Positions 26,091 through 32,970 of a DNA stretch of 64,000 nucleotides are shown here, one piece after another. Numbering within the stretch: position 1 is the stretch's first letter; each line of letters begins with the position of its first letter. Origin of the DNA: Epsilonproteobacteria bacterium tcs-49 (GTDB lineage: Bacteria; Campylobacterota; Campylobacteria; Campylobacterales; Sulfurovaceae); contig LLYS01000005.1 in NCBI GenBank assembly GCA_002049495.1, positions 124,001 through 188,000 on the forward strand, written 5' to 3'. A model generated the notes under the pieces. That model was not told where the DNA came from, ran no database searches, and saw only the letters and a program-made list of their open reading frames with translations. The position numbers and the translations under genes are program-made.

Positions 26091-26474
26091 CTACTCGCAG
26101 CCGCATTTACAGCTGCCGCTCTCGCCCGGATCGAGCAGCGTATCGGCGTTTTTCGCCGTCACCAACGCAAACTCGTCTTTACCGAGTCCCAGATAGATTT
26201 CATCCAGACTTTTACTCTCTTTTCCCACGCAAAAGACTTGCATATCCTCGCTGTCAAAAGCTTGGAACACCCCCTCGCCCATATGCAGGTAGATGGTGCT
26301 GCTCACACCCAGCGGTTTTAAAAAAGAGGCGATCTTGGGTCCCTTGCCCAGCTCGTCGTTTTCCACGACCCGGAAATCTCCGCTTTGGGTATCCATCAGG
26401 GCAAAAAACGGCGCCTTGCCGTAAAGTTTTGAAATTTCGGTACTTGTTTCACTATCTAAGGGTATCGCTAACAT
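26091..26474 (-). CDS. NifX/NafY-family protein with Cys-rich tail
   Basis: A 127-residue protein of the dinitrogenase cofactor-binding family. It starts MLAIPLDSET and follows the family fold (SKLYGKAPFFALMD, STIYLHMGEGVFQAF). The usual HFG is YGKAPFF here, and the tail CKCGC could bind metal. Start 26474 is chosen because AAAGGA lies 6 bases before it; the ATG two codons earlier abuts the RBS. First gene of the six-gene unit driven by the leftward promoter at 26558-26573. Confidence 0.78.
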   Translation of the reverse strand: MLAIPLDSETSTEISKLYGKAPFFALMDTQSGDFRVVENDELGKGPKIASFLKPLGVSSTIYLHMGEGVFQAFDSEDMQVFCVGKESKSLDEIYLGLGKDEFALVTAKNADTLLDPGESGSCKCGCE

Positions 26475-26557
26475 TTTCATTCCTTTAATTAATAGATGGT
26501 GCAATGCGCCTTTGCGGCGCGCTTTTGCAACTGTTTGTTTTCACTACTATCTCTATA

Positions 26558-26573
26558 TACATCTTATGTTCCC
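26558..26573 (-). promoter_or_regulatory. Sigma-54 promoter of the NifX-like/NifQ/flavodiiron unit
   Basis: Minus strand GGGAACATAAGATGTA: -24 GGGAACA, TAAG, -12 ATGTA, with the 10-base GG-GT spacing. It is back to back with the nifE promoter; the two -24 boxes are only 5 bases apart and form the inverted repeat GTTCCC-TTGCG-GGGAAC. The leader to the first gene is about 70 bases. Confidence 0.7.
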
Positions 26574-26578
26574 TTGCG

Positions 26579-26594
26579 GGGAACGCTAAATGCA
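26579..26594 (+). promoter_or_regulatory. Sigma-54 promoter of nifEN
   Basis: GGGAACGCTAAATGCA: -24 GGGAACG, CTAA, -12 ATGCA, GG to GC 10 bases. It is almost identical to the nifH element. Predicted start near 26605, 35 bases before the nifE ATG. Confidence 0.75.
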
Positions 26595-26639
26595 AGCAAG
26601 TCAATAAAATATACAACTTTTATGATAAATGGATCTATC

Positions 26640-27983
26640 ATGGTAAATAAAAAACTCATTCATGAACTGCTGCATGAAAACAACTGCTCCCACTCGGACA
26701 AAAAAAAGAGCAGCTGCGACAAGCCCAAACCCGGAGCCACCAGCGGCGGGTGCGCCTTTGAAGGCGCCCAAATCGCCCTTTTCCCCTACGCCGACGCGGT
26801 GCATCTGGTACACGCTCCGGCAACCTGCATCGGGGCATCGTGGGAAACCAGAGAGACCCCCACCTCTTTTAAGGGGTTTAACAACACCAAAACGGGATAC
26901 TGCACCCAGGTGGTGGCAAACGATATCATCTTCGGCGGTACGCAAAAGCTTGAAGACGCGATCGCCTATCTGCTTGAACATAAAGATCCCCAGGCGGTTT
27001 TTGTGTATGAAACCTGCGTCACGGCGATGATCGGCGATGATATGGACAATGTATGCGCCAGGATGCAAAAGCGCAGCGGCGTCCCCGTCGTCCCGGTTCA
27101 CGCCCCGGGCTTTGTGGGCAGCAAAAACCTGGGCTCGCGCCTGGCCGGGGAAACGGTGCTGGAGTATCTGATCGGCACAAAAGAACCCGAGCAGATCCAC
27201 CCCTACGGAATCAACCTCATCGGTGAATATAACGTCACCGGCGATATGTGGCAATACACCCCGCTGCTTGAAGAGATCGGGATCAAAGTGGTCTCTACGC
27301 TCGCGGGCGACGGGCGTATCGAAAATATCCGCCAAGCCCACCGCGCCAAGCTCAACGTCATCGTCTGCGCCAAATCCCTGGAATCGCTGACAAGAAAGAT
27401 GCAGGAGCGCTACGGCATCCCCTATATCAGCATCTCCTTTTACGGGATGCGCGATACCACAAACGCGATCATGAGCATCGTCAACGCCTTTGGGGATGAA
27501 AAACTCATCGCCAAGGCCAAAGAGGTCACGGCCAGGGAGGAGAAGCTACTGCAAAAGCGGCTGCAACCCTACCGTAAAGTGCTGCAGGGTAAAAAAGCGA
27601 TCCTCAACACCGGCGGCAACAAATCCTGGTCTATCGCCTCGGCACTGCAGGATATCGGCATGGAGGTTGTGGCCACCTCCATACGAAAAGCCACCCTTGA
27701 AGATATAGAGATCGCCAAACAGTACGTACCGGTTTTGATGAAGGTCCCCGCAAACGAACAGGCAAAACTGATCGATGAACACGGCGTCGATATCCTCTTA
27801 GCCGGCGGCCGCAGCCTCTATACCGCGATCAAGAAAAAGATCGCCTTTGTGGATGTGAACCAGGAGAAAGAGATCAGCTACGGCGCGTACGAGGGTCTGG
27901 TCAATTTGGCTAAAGATGTCTGCGACGCGGTCAACAACAAAGTATTTCAAACCGTCGGAAAGGATGCCCCATGGAGCGAATAG
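26640..27983 (+). CDS. nifE: NifE, FeMo-cofactor scaffold alpha subunit
   Basis: A 447-residue NifD paralogue. SGGCAFEGAQIALFPYADAV, HAPATCIGASWETRETPTS, ETCVTAMIGDD and the late LLAGGRSLYTAIKKKIAFVD segment are typical of NifE. NifEN accepts NifB-co and matures it to FeMo-co with Mo and homocitrate. The reading frame is open further upstream, but ATG 26640 lies downstream of the promoter and gives the expected N-terminus; an ATG at 26621 is also possible and the RBS is weak. It overlaps nifN by 13 bases. Confidence 0.96.
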   Translation: MVNKKLIHELLHENNCSHSDKKKSSCDKPKPGATSGGCAFEGAQIALFPYADAVHLVHAPATCIGASWETRETPTSFKGFNNTKTGYCTQVVANDIIFGGTQKLEDAIAYLLEHKDPQAVFVYETCVTAMIGDDMDNVCARMQKRSGVPVVPVHAPGFVGSKNLGSRLAGETVLEYLIGTKEPEQIHPYGINLIGEYNVTGDMWQYTPLLEEIGIKVVSTLAGDGRIENIRQAHRAKLNVIVCAKSLESLTRKMQERYGIPYISISFYGMRDTTNAIMSIVNAFGDEKLIAKAKEVTAREEKLLQKRLQPYRKVLQGKKAILNTGGNKSWSIASALQDIGMEVVATSIRKATLEDIEIAKQYVPVLMKVPANEQAKLIDEHGVDILLAGGRSLYTAIKKKIAFVDVNQEKEISYGAYEGLVNLAKDVCDAVNNKVFQTVGKDAPWSE

Positions 27984-29245
27984 AAAAACCCCTTACGTTA
28001 AACCCGATCAAACTATCCCAGCCTATGGGGGCGATGCTGGCGTTTTTGGGAGTGAAAAACTGTATGCCGCTGATGCACGGAGCCCAGGGATGCGCCTCCT
28101 TTTCCAAAGTGTTTTTTACCAGACACTTTTGCGATCCCATCGCCGTGCAAACCACCGCGGTGAATGATATCACCGCGGTTATCGATGGCGGAGAGCGCTC
28201 CATCAGCGAAGCGATAGAAAATATCACCAAAAAGGTCACGCCGGATCTGGTGGGTCTGTTTACCACGGGGATGACCGAGACTAAAGGTGACGATATCAAA
28301 GGTGCGACCTATCTGCTGCGGGATAAACAGAAAATTGCATATGTGCATACCCCCGATTTTGAGGGCAGTTTTGAAAGCGGCTGGGCGGCGGTGCAGCAGG
28401 CACTCATCAAGCAGCTCGTGCACCAAAGCAAGTATTCGGATAAAAGCAAGGTCGCACTTTTACCAAATGTGAGTATGACCCCCTATGAAGTTGAGTGCGT
28501 CAAAAACGCTTTGGCACAGCTGGGGCTGGAGTGTTTCGCCCTGCCCGATCTAAGCACCTCCCTGGACGGGCATCTGGGGTTAAAACAGGGAGCGCTTAGC
28601 AGCGACGGGATCAGTACCCAAGAGATCGAGAAGCTGGGCGAATGCGGCCTGGTACTCACCGTAGGCGCCAGCGTCAAAAGCGGCGGCGAGCTGTTGCGTA
28701 AAAAGTGTACAAAAATGCAACACCTGCACTTTGACTCACTGAGCGGACTGGAAGCCAGTGATCTATTTTATAAACAGCTGCTTGATTACACAGGGCACAA
28801 AAAACCGCCAAGAAGCGTGATCCATTGGAGAAAACGGCTCCAGGACGCGATGCTTGATACCCATTTTGTTTTGGGAAGTACAAAATTGGCACTCTCGTTG
28901 GAACCGGATCAAAGCTACGCTTTGGCCGGGGCTTTGCAAGAAGCCGGGGGGAATATCGAAACCATCGTTTTGGGACAAAAGGGGGAGTACGATTTTGATG
29001 CTTTGAGCAAAAACGTACGTATCGGGGATTTTGAAGATATCGAAGCGCTGCTTCCAAAAGCCGATGCCTTTATCGGCAATTACCACGGCCACAGACTCTG
29101 CAAGAACGCGGGCAAAGTCCATATCCTGCGGGGCTTTCCCAACTATGAAGAGGTAGGCAACCAGCTCAAAAGCGACATTTTGTACGAAGGCAGCGCAAGG
29201 TTGCTGTTTGAAGTAGCCAACTCGGTCAAACTCGCCGCCCACTAA
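27971..29245 (+). CDS. nifN: NifN, FeMo-cofactor scaffold beta subunit
   Basis: A 424-residue NifK paralogue. NPIKLSQPMGAMLAFLGV, HGAQGCASFSKVFFTRHF, GERSISEAIENI and TGMTETKGDD match NifN. It forms the NifEN heterotetramer. The start overlaps nifE by 13 bases, so translation is coupled. The following 155 bases hold a new sigma-54 promoter for nifX. Confidence 0.95.
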   Translation: MERIEKPLTLNPIKLSQPMGAMLAFLGVKNCMPLMHGAQGCASFSKVFFTRHFCDPIAVQTTAVNDITAVIDGGERSISEAIENITKKVTPDLVGLFTTGMTETKGDDIKGATYLLRDKQKIAYVHTPDFEGSFESGWAAVQQALIKQLVHQSKYSDKSKVALLPNVSMTPYEVECVKNALAQLGLECFALPDLSTSLDGHLGLKQGALSSDGISTQEIEKLGECGLVLTVGASVKSGGELLRKKCTKMQHLHFDSLSGLEASDLFYKQLLDYTGHKKPPRSVIHWRKRLQDAMLDTHFVLGSTKLALSLEPDQSYALAGALQEAGGNIETIVLGQKGEYDFDALSKNVRIGDFEDIEALLPKADAFIGNYHGHRLCKNAGKVHILRGFPNYEEVGNQLKSDILYEGSARLLFEVANSVKLAAH

Positions 29246-29349
29246 AACTGTATAAAAAAGATACCGTGCATCTTTACGATTTTTGTAACAGATGCACATT
29301 TTTGTATATTTCCTCCCTCCCTTGAAAATTTTTCCTCCAAACCTTCCAA

Positions 29350-29365
29350 AGGAACACTACATGTA
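29350..29365 (+). promoter_or_regulatory. Sigma-54 promoter of the nifX-flavodoxin-PII-nifWZ unit
   Basis: AGGAACACTACATGTA: -24 AGGAACA, CTAC, -12 ATGTA, GG-GT spacing 10. The predicted transcript begins near 29376, downstream of an in-frame ATG at 29371, which supports the later ATG at 29401 as the nifX start. A TGT-N9-ACA sequence at 29284-29298, about 55 bases upstream, might be a variant activator site. Confidence 0.7.
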
Positions 29366-29400
29366 ACTGTATGGGTAAGTTTACAAATGAAGGATTAGCG

Positions 29401-29796
29401 ATGAGCCAATCAATTACCGTCACTACCAACGGTGACAGCAAGCCCGTTTTGAAAGTCGCCTTCGCGACGACCAACATGGAAGATATCGATGCGCACTTTG
29501 GCAGTACCAAGCAGTTTGCCGTTTACGACGTATCGGCAAACGAGTCGGTTTTGAGCAAAGTGATCCGCACCGAGGATAAAGACACCGATGCGGCAGTAGC
29601 GTCGCTAAAGGGGATCGACATCGTCTATTTCGTCAATATCGGCCCCACGGCCGCGGCGAAGGTGATCAATTCACAAATCTTTCCTATTAAATATAAAGAG
29701 GTGGTCGCTATCGAGGATGAGCTGGTCAAGCTTTCACGCATGATCGACGAAAATCCGCCGCCGTTTATCAAAAAGATTTTAGAAAGGAGCGTATAG
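29401..29796 (+). CDS. nifX: NifX, FeMo-cofactor carrier
   Basis: A 131-residue member of the NifX/NafY family. LKVAFATTNMEDIDAHFGST contains the HFG motif; FVNIGPTAAAKVI is the second conserved block; a C-terminal PPPFIKKIL segment is typical of NifX. It holds NifB-co or a later precursor in transit to NifEN. Start 29401 is preceded by AAGGA. The stop overlaps the next gene's possible GTG start. Confidence 0.9.
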   Translation: MSQSITVTTNGDSKPVLKVAFATTNMEDIDAHFGSTKQFAVYDVSANESVLSKVIRTEDKDTDAAVASLKGIDIVYFVNIGPTAAAKVINSQIFPIKYKEVVAIEDELVKLSRMIDENPPPFIKKILERSV

Positions 29797-29798
29797 TG

Positions 29799-30236
29799 AT
29801 GGAGGAGTATCAAAAACTGTTTATGGAAACCCTCATCGGTCAGGTACGCGCCCTGGATCAATTCGGATCGTGGGCGAGCAAAAGCGACGAGGAGTTGTTG
29901 CAAGAAAAGTACGTCAAAACCAAGGAGGATCTCAAAAATATCCCCGTAATCGCGGATATCGACGAGATGCAGGTGAAAGATATCCGCTTGATTTATCAGG
30001 CGCTGGCACTGGCCTTTGAAAAGAAAACGGGCGTTATGTGCAGCGTCGTCATGGAGATGAGCCACGAAGGTTTCGGCCGTGTGGTCGTCGTCGCGGGCAA
30101 GATCGTAATCGCGGAAAAATTCTTTAAAGATGCGCACCGTTTCAGCTTCCGCTCTATGGAAAAACTCGAAACCGAGGGCGGCAAAATGCTGGACAAAGCG
30201 ATCAACATCTATAACGAATATAAAAAGTGCGCGTAA
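29799..30236 (+). CDS. NifX-associated nitrogen fixation protein (DUF269)
   Basis: A 145-residue soluble protein of the DUF269 family, nearly always next to nifX. Recognisable pieces are LIGQVRALDQFGSWASKSDE near residue 12, KEDLKNIPVIADI, and GFGRVVVVAGKIVIAEKFFKDAHRF near residue 85. The biochemical role is unknown; proximity suggests a part in cofactor handling. GAAAGGAGC serves as RBS; GTG 29796 one codon earlier is an alternative start. Confidence 0.88.
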   Translation: MEEYQKLFMETLIGQVRALDQFGSWASKSDEELLQEKYVKTKEDLKNIPVIADIDEMQVKDIRLIYQALALAFEKKTGVMCSVVMEMSHEGFGRVVVVAGKIVIAEKFFKDAHRFSFRSMEKLETEGGKMLDKAINIYNEYKKCA

Positions 30237-30272
30237 CCGCAAAATAGAAAAATCACTATTCAAGGAGACACT

Positions 30273-30788
30273 ATGGGGAAAATGGGAATTTTTTACGCCA
30301 GCGCCGGCGGCAATACAACGGCAATCGCGGAAGCGATCGCGGAAAAGTTTGAGATCGACGAAGAGGACATGATCTTTATGGAGGAAGATTTTGATGATAT
30401 CGATCAGTTTGAAGAGTATGATGTTTTATTTATCGGCTCCTCCACTTGGGGACAGGGCGATCCGCACTTTGAGTGGGTCGATCCCCTTTTGGAACTGGAC
30501 GAAGAGACCCCCGATCTCGATGGCAAGAAAGTCGCCTTTTTCGGCGCCGGAGACAGCGATAAGCACGGCGAGCACTTTTGCAGTGCTTTGGGAAAACTTT
30601 ATAACACTTTTACAAAGTGCGGTGCCGTACCCGTGGGCTTCATGCCCAAAGAGGAGTACTCCTACGAGTTTTCTCTGGCCGAGATCGACGGGAAACTCTG
30701 CGGACTTTGCGTTGACAACCACAACGAAGAGGATAAAACGCCAAAACGGATTGAACAGTGGCTCGATATCGTCGAAAAGGCCCTGTAG
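30273..30788 (+). CDS. nifF: Flavodoxin (NifF-type electron donor)
   Basis: A 171-residue long-chain flavodoxin. FMN phosphate loop YASAGGNTTAIAEAIAEKF near residue 8, then SSTWGQGDPHFEW and FGAGDSDKHGEHFC for the isoalloxazine-binding loops. In nitrogen fixers such flavodoxins reduce NifH. It lies in the nifX operon, 36 bases after the DUF269 gene. AAGGAGACACT precedes the ATG. Confidence 0.92.
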   Translation: MGKMGIFYASAGGNTTAIAEAIAEKFEIDEEDMIFMEEDFDDIDQFEEYDVLFIGSSTWGQGDPHFEWVDPLLELDEETPDLDGKKVAFFGAGDSDKHGEHFCSALGKLYNTFTKCGAVPVGFMPKEEYSYEFSLAEIDGKLCGLCVDNHNEEDKTPKRIEQWLDIVEKAL

Positions 30789-30812
30789 ATCCCCAGCAGT
30801 AAAGGATAAACA

Positions 30813-31214
30813 ATGTTTATGTTAATCGCAGTATTTAACAAATACGATCTTCAAAACGTACTTGAAGATCTCTACGCGGACGGAATCGAAGGGGTCACCG
30901 TGACAAACGTCGTGGGAAAAGGCTCCTTCGGTTTCAAAGACGGAGACGGGGATATCGCCGACCTGTATGAAAAGATCAAACTCGAAATCGTCGTTTCGGA
31001 TAATGAAAACCTGGACAAGGCGATGGAGTGCATCCGCGCCAACTGTCAAGACCTTGGCAAAGGTGCCGGCAAGATGTGGTGGGTCAGCGTCGGCGGCGTC
31101 GAGCGCATACGGACCGGGGAGAAAGATGCCCTGGCACTCAGTGCGCACAAAGATACCTCTACCGATAAAACGGAGGGGATGAAAACCACCAACGAAGATA
31201 CCCCCTGCAGCTAA
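30813..31214 (+). CDS. PII-family signal protein with a shortened T-loop
   Basis: A 133-residue protein of the GlnB/GlnK fold: DLYADGIEGVTVTNVVGKG, then KLEIVVSDNENLDKAMECI and VGGVERIRTGEKDALA, which match the B- and C-loop regions. The T-loop is about 10 residues shorter than normal and lacks the uridylylated Tyr51 (FGFKDGDGDIADLYEK instead). A Ser/Thr-rich tail of about 30 residues ends in PCS. PII proteins sense 2-oxoglutarate and ATP/ADP. Placed between flavodoxin and nifW, this one likely regulates nitrogenase activity or a nif protein rather than glutamine synthetase. Confidence 0.8.
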   Translation: MFMLIAVFNKYDLQNVLEDLYADGIEGVTVTNVVGKGSFGFKDGDGDIADLYEKIKLEIVVSDNENLDKAMECIRANCQDLGKGAGKMWWVSVGGVERIRTGEKDALALSAHKDTSTDKTEGMKTTNEDTPCS

Positions 31215-31252
31215 GCACGGAGGTATCCACAAGCCCAAATAAAGGATAGAAA

Positions 31253-31588
31253 ATGAACACAACGCAAACTCTGGAAAATTTTTACGCGCTTACCGACGCG
31301 GAGGATTACTTTGAATTTTTTGAGATCGATTACGACAAAACCCTTGTCAACGTCAAACGGTTTCATATCCTCAAAGAGTACAGCAAGCTGGTCAAACAGG
31401 GATTTGAAAAGTACGAGGGACAAGAGGACGCCCTTATGGACTTTTTGAAATTTTCCCTGCTGCGGGTATACGGCAGTTTTAAAAACGGCTACAGCCCCAG
31501 CGCGGCGGACGTGTTTGACATGTTTAGTAAAAACGGCGGCGGATGCCTAAGCTGCATCCCCCAGGAAGGAAACAGTTGTGGTTGTTGA
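31253..31588 (+). CDS. nifW: NifW, nitrogenase-stabilising protein
   Basis: A 111-residue protein matching NifW: LTDAEDYFEFFEIDYDKTLV, VKRFHILKEYSKLV, then a YGSFKNGYSPSAADVFDMF segment. NifW associates with MoFe protein and helps protect it from O2 or assists maturation. A Cys-rich tail (CLSCIPQEGNSCGC) is unusual and may bind metal. The end overlaps nifZ by 11 bases. Confidence 0.88.
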   Translation: MNTTQTLENFYALTDAEDYFEFFEIDYDKTLVNVKRFHILKEYSKLVKQGFEKYEGQEDALMDFLKFSLLRVYGSFKNGYSPSAADVFDMFSKNGGGCLSCIPQEGNSCGC

Positions 31589-31955
31589 TCCAAATACGAA
31601 ACTCTATGACAGCGTAACGGCGGAGCGTTCCAAAAACGACGCTCCCGAGCCCAAGTTCAGCGTCGGCCAAAAGGTCAAGCTGCTCAGCGATATCAGTAAC
31701 GACGGAACCTATCCCCACGCTCCCGTGGGTGCGACTATGATCAAAAAGGGCGCGGTGGGATATATCAAAGAGATCGGTGAATTTCTGCAGGTGGTTCGCG
31801 TCTATGAAGTCCACTTTTTCGGCGCCGAAGATGCGCTGGTAGAGATCATCGGGTGCCGTGAAAACGAGTTGGAAGCCCTGGAACCTTACAAAAGTGAAAT
31901 GCAGGAGGAGCGCGAACTGCTCGAAGCCCATCGAAAAAGGATGCAGAAAAAGTAG
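31578..31955 (+). CDS. nifZ: NifZ, P-cluster maturation factor
   Basis: A 125-residue protein with the NifZ core: FSVGQKVKLLSDISNDGTYP, GAVGYIKEIGEFLQVV, and VHFFGAEDALVEIIGCRENEL. NifZ acts in formation of the second P-cluster of MoFe protein. Starts with GTG at 31578 after AGGAAGGA, overlapping nifW. Last gene of the nifX unit before a long hairpin. Confidence 0.9.
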   Translation: MVVDPNTKLYDSVTAERSKNDAPEPKFSVGQKVKLLSDISNDGTYPHAPVGATMIKKGAVGYIKEIGEFLQVVRVYEVHFFGAEDALVEIIGCRENELEALEPYKSEMQEERELLEAHRKRMQKK

Positions 31956-31987
31956 CAACCTCCCTCCCGGGACCCCTGCAGGCGGGA

Positions 31988-32089
31988 ATAGAGGGTAAAC
32001 TCGGGGTAATTTTCACCGCAGCGTTTTTGTGACTATGGGCTTGGGTCACAGGGGCGTGTGTTGAAGCTTACCCCGACTTTACCTTCTAT
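31988..32089. repeat. Long imperfect inverted repeat after nifZ
   Basis: Positions 31988-32009 pair with 32068-32089 over 22 positions with one mismatch and one G-U pair; the core arms are GGTAAACTCGGGGTAA and TTACCCCGACTTTACC. Inside the loop TGTGAC (32028-32033) pairs with GTCACA (32045-32050). No T-run follows, so it is not a plain terminator. It could be a transcript-processing site, a small structured RNA, a leader element of the ferredoxin genes, or a remnant palindromic insertion. Confidence 0.6.
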
Positions 32090-32144
32090 GATCCATGCAG
32101 ATAGGTTCTTGGAGGTGCCTGAAACACATACAAAGGAGAATGTA

Positions 32145-32486
32145 ATGGCAAAAGTGATTTTTATGCATTTCGATGAGTCCACCGACGGCATCTACGATGC
32201 GAAGATCGGAGAACCGCTCATCCGTGTAGCGAAAGAGCGCAACATCCCGATCCCCGAATGTGACGAGAGCAGTTACGCAAACTGCCTGGTTTCCGTCGAG
32301 CACATTTCTGACGAGGAGCCAACGAGCTATATGGAGGATGAGGAGCTTGATAAGCTGGTCAGTCTCGGTGCCATCACCGAACAGGACGCGCAGCACTGCC
32401 AGCAGTTTACCATCAGTCCCAAGATCAGAATCGCACCGATGATGCTGATCAAAGGTGATGTACTTATCAAACCTTTTAAGAAATAG
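32145..32486 (+). CDS. 2Fe-2S ferredoxin-like protein lacking one cluster ligand
   Basis: A 113-residue protein with the plant-type ferredoxin fold. The ligand loop reads CDESSYANC, where standard proteins have CxxxxCxxC: the second Cys is Tyr. The third Cys is kept, and QHCQQF fits the fourth. With three of four ligands it may hold an unusual cluster or none. Start MAKVIF at 32145 is well supported by AAAGGAG; the longer upstream reading runs through the hairpin. It is paired with a canonical ferredoxin 47 bases downstream, beside nif genes, so a nitrogenase-binding or protective role (as for Shethna-type proteins) is possible. Confidence 0.7.
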   Translation: MAKVIFMHFDESTDGIYDAKIGEPLIRVAKERNIPIPECDESSYANCLVSVEHISDEEPTSYMEDEELDKLVSLGAITEQDAQHCQQFTISPKIRIAPMMLIKGDVLIKPFKK

Positions 32487-32533
32487 TCTGTGCGTCAAGC
32501 ACCCGTTTTTATATCAAGATAAAGGATTTTTTC

Positions 32534-32830
32534 ATGACAACACGAGTAGAAATTGTAAACGATTTTCTGGCGATCAACGTAAAGCCCGGAAGCACCATTC
32601 AAGACGTAGTAGAAGCCAGCGGTAGTGCCCTGCCCTTCGGCTGTAGAGACGGTGAATGCGGAACGTGCGTCGTTGAGATCGAACAGGGGATGGAATTTTT
32701 GACCGATAAAACGGACAAAGAGGTCAAAGTCCTCAAAGAGGTATGTTCCGGGACGTGTACGCCCAACTCCAGACTTGCCTGCCAAATGAAGATCGACAAA
32801 CCAAACGGGGTTATCCGTATCAAATACTAA
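32534..32830 (+). CDS. [2Fe-2S] ferredoxin
   Basis: A 98-residue plant-type ferredoxin with all four ligands: CRDGECGTC near residue 37 and the late Cys in SRLACQMKI. Two further Cys lie in EVCSGTCTPN. It follows the degenerate ferredoxin-like gene and ends before an intrinsic terminator. Likely electron carrier to nitrogenase assembly or to nitrogenase itself. Confidence 0.9.
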   Translation: MTTRVEIVNDFLAINVKPGSTIQDVVEASGSALPFGCRDGECGTCVVEIEQGMEFLTDKTDKEVKVLKEVCSGTCTPNSRLACQMKIDKPNGVIRIKY

Positions 32831-32850
32831 GAACACTTCGTTACCTGCCA

Positions 32851-32878
32851 AGTTTCCGGCTCTGCCGGGAACTTTTTA
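32851..32878 (+). terminator. Intrinsic terminator after the ferredoxin pair
   Basis: AGTTTCCGGC (32851-32860) and GCCGGGAACT (32864-32873) form a 10-bp stem with one G-U pair and a TCT loop, followed by TTTTT. This stem core is almost the same as that of the hairpin at 21714-21740. Confidence 0.8.
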
Positions 32879-32970
32879 CCCACTGCTATACAAGATAAAG
32901 TTTTCAACCAGGATATTTTTTATACATAGATTTTTACTGTAAATGTTTATATTTTGTTATCATTTTTATT

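Noticed and set aside
26496-26639. Upstream extension of the nifE frame
   Set aside because: It would include both sigma-54 promoters; transcription should begin near 26605.
32001-32144. Alternative start for the degenerate ferredoxin at 32058
   Set aside because: That start lies inside the hairpin without an RBS; ATG 32145 has AAAGGAG.
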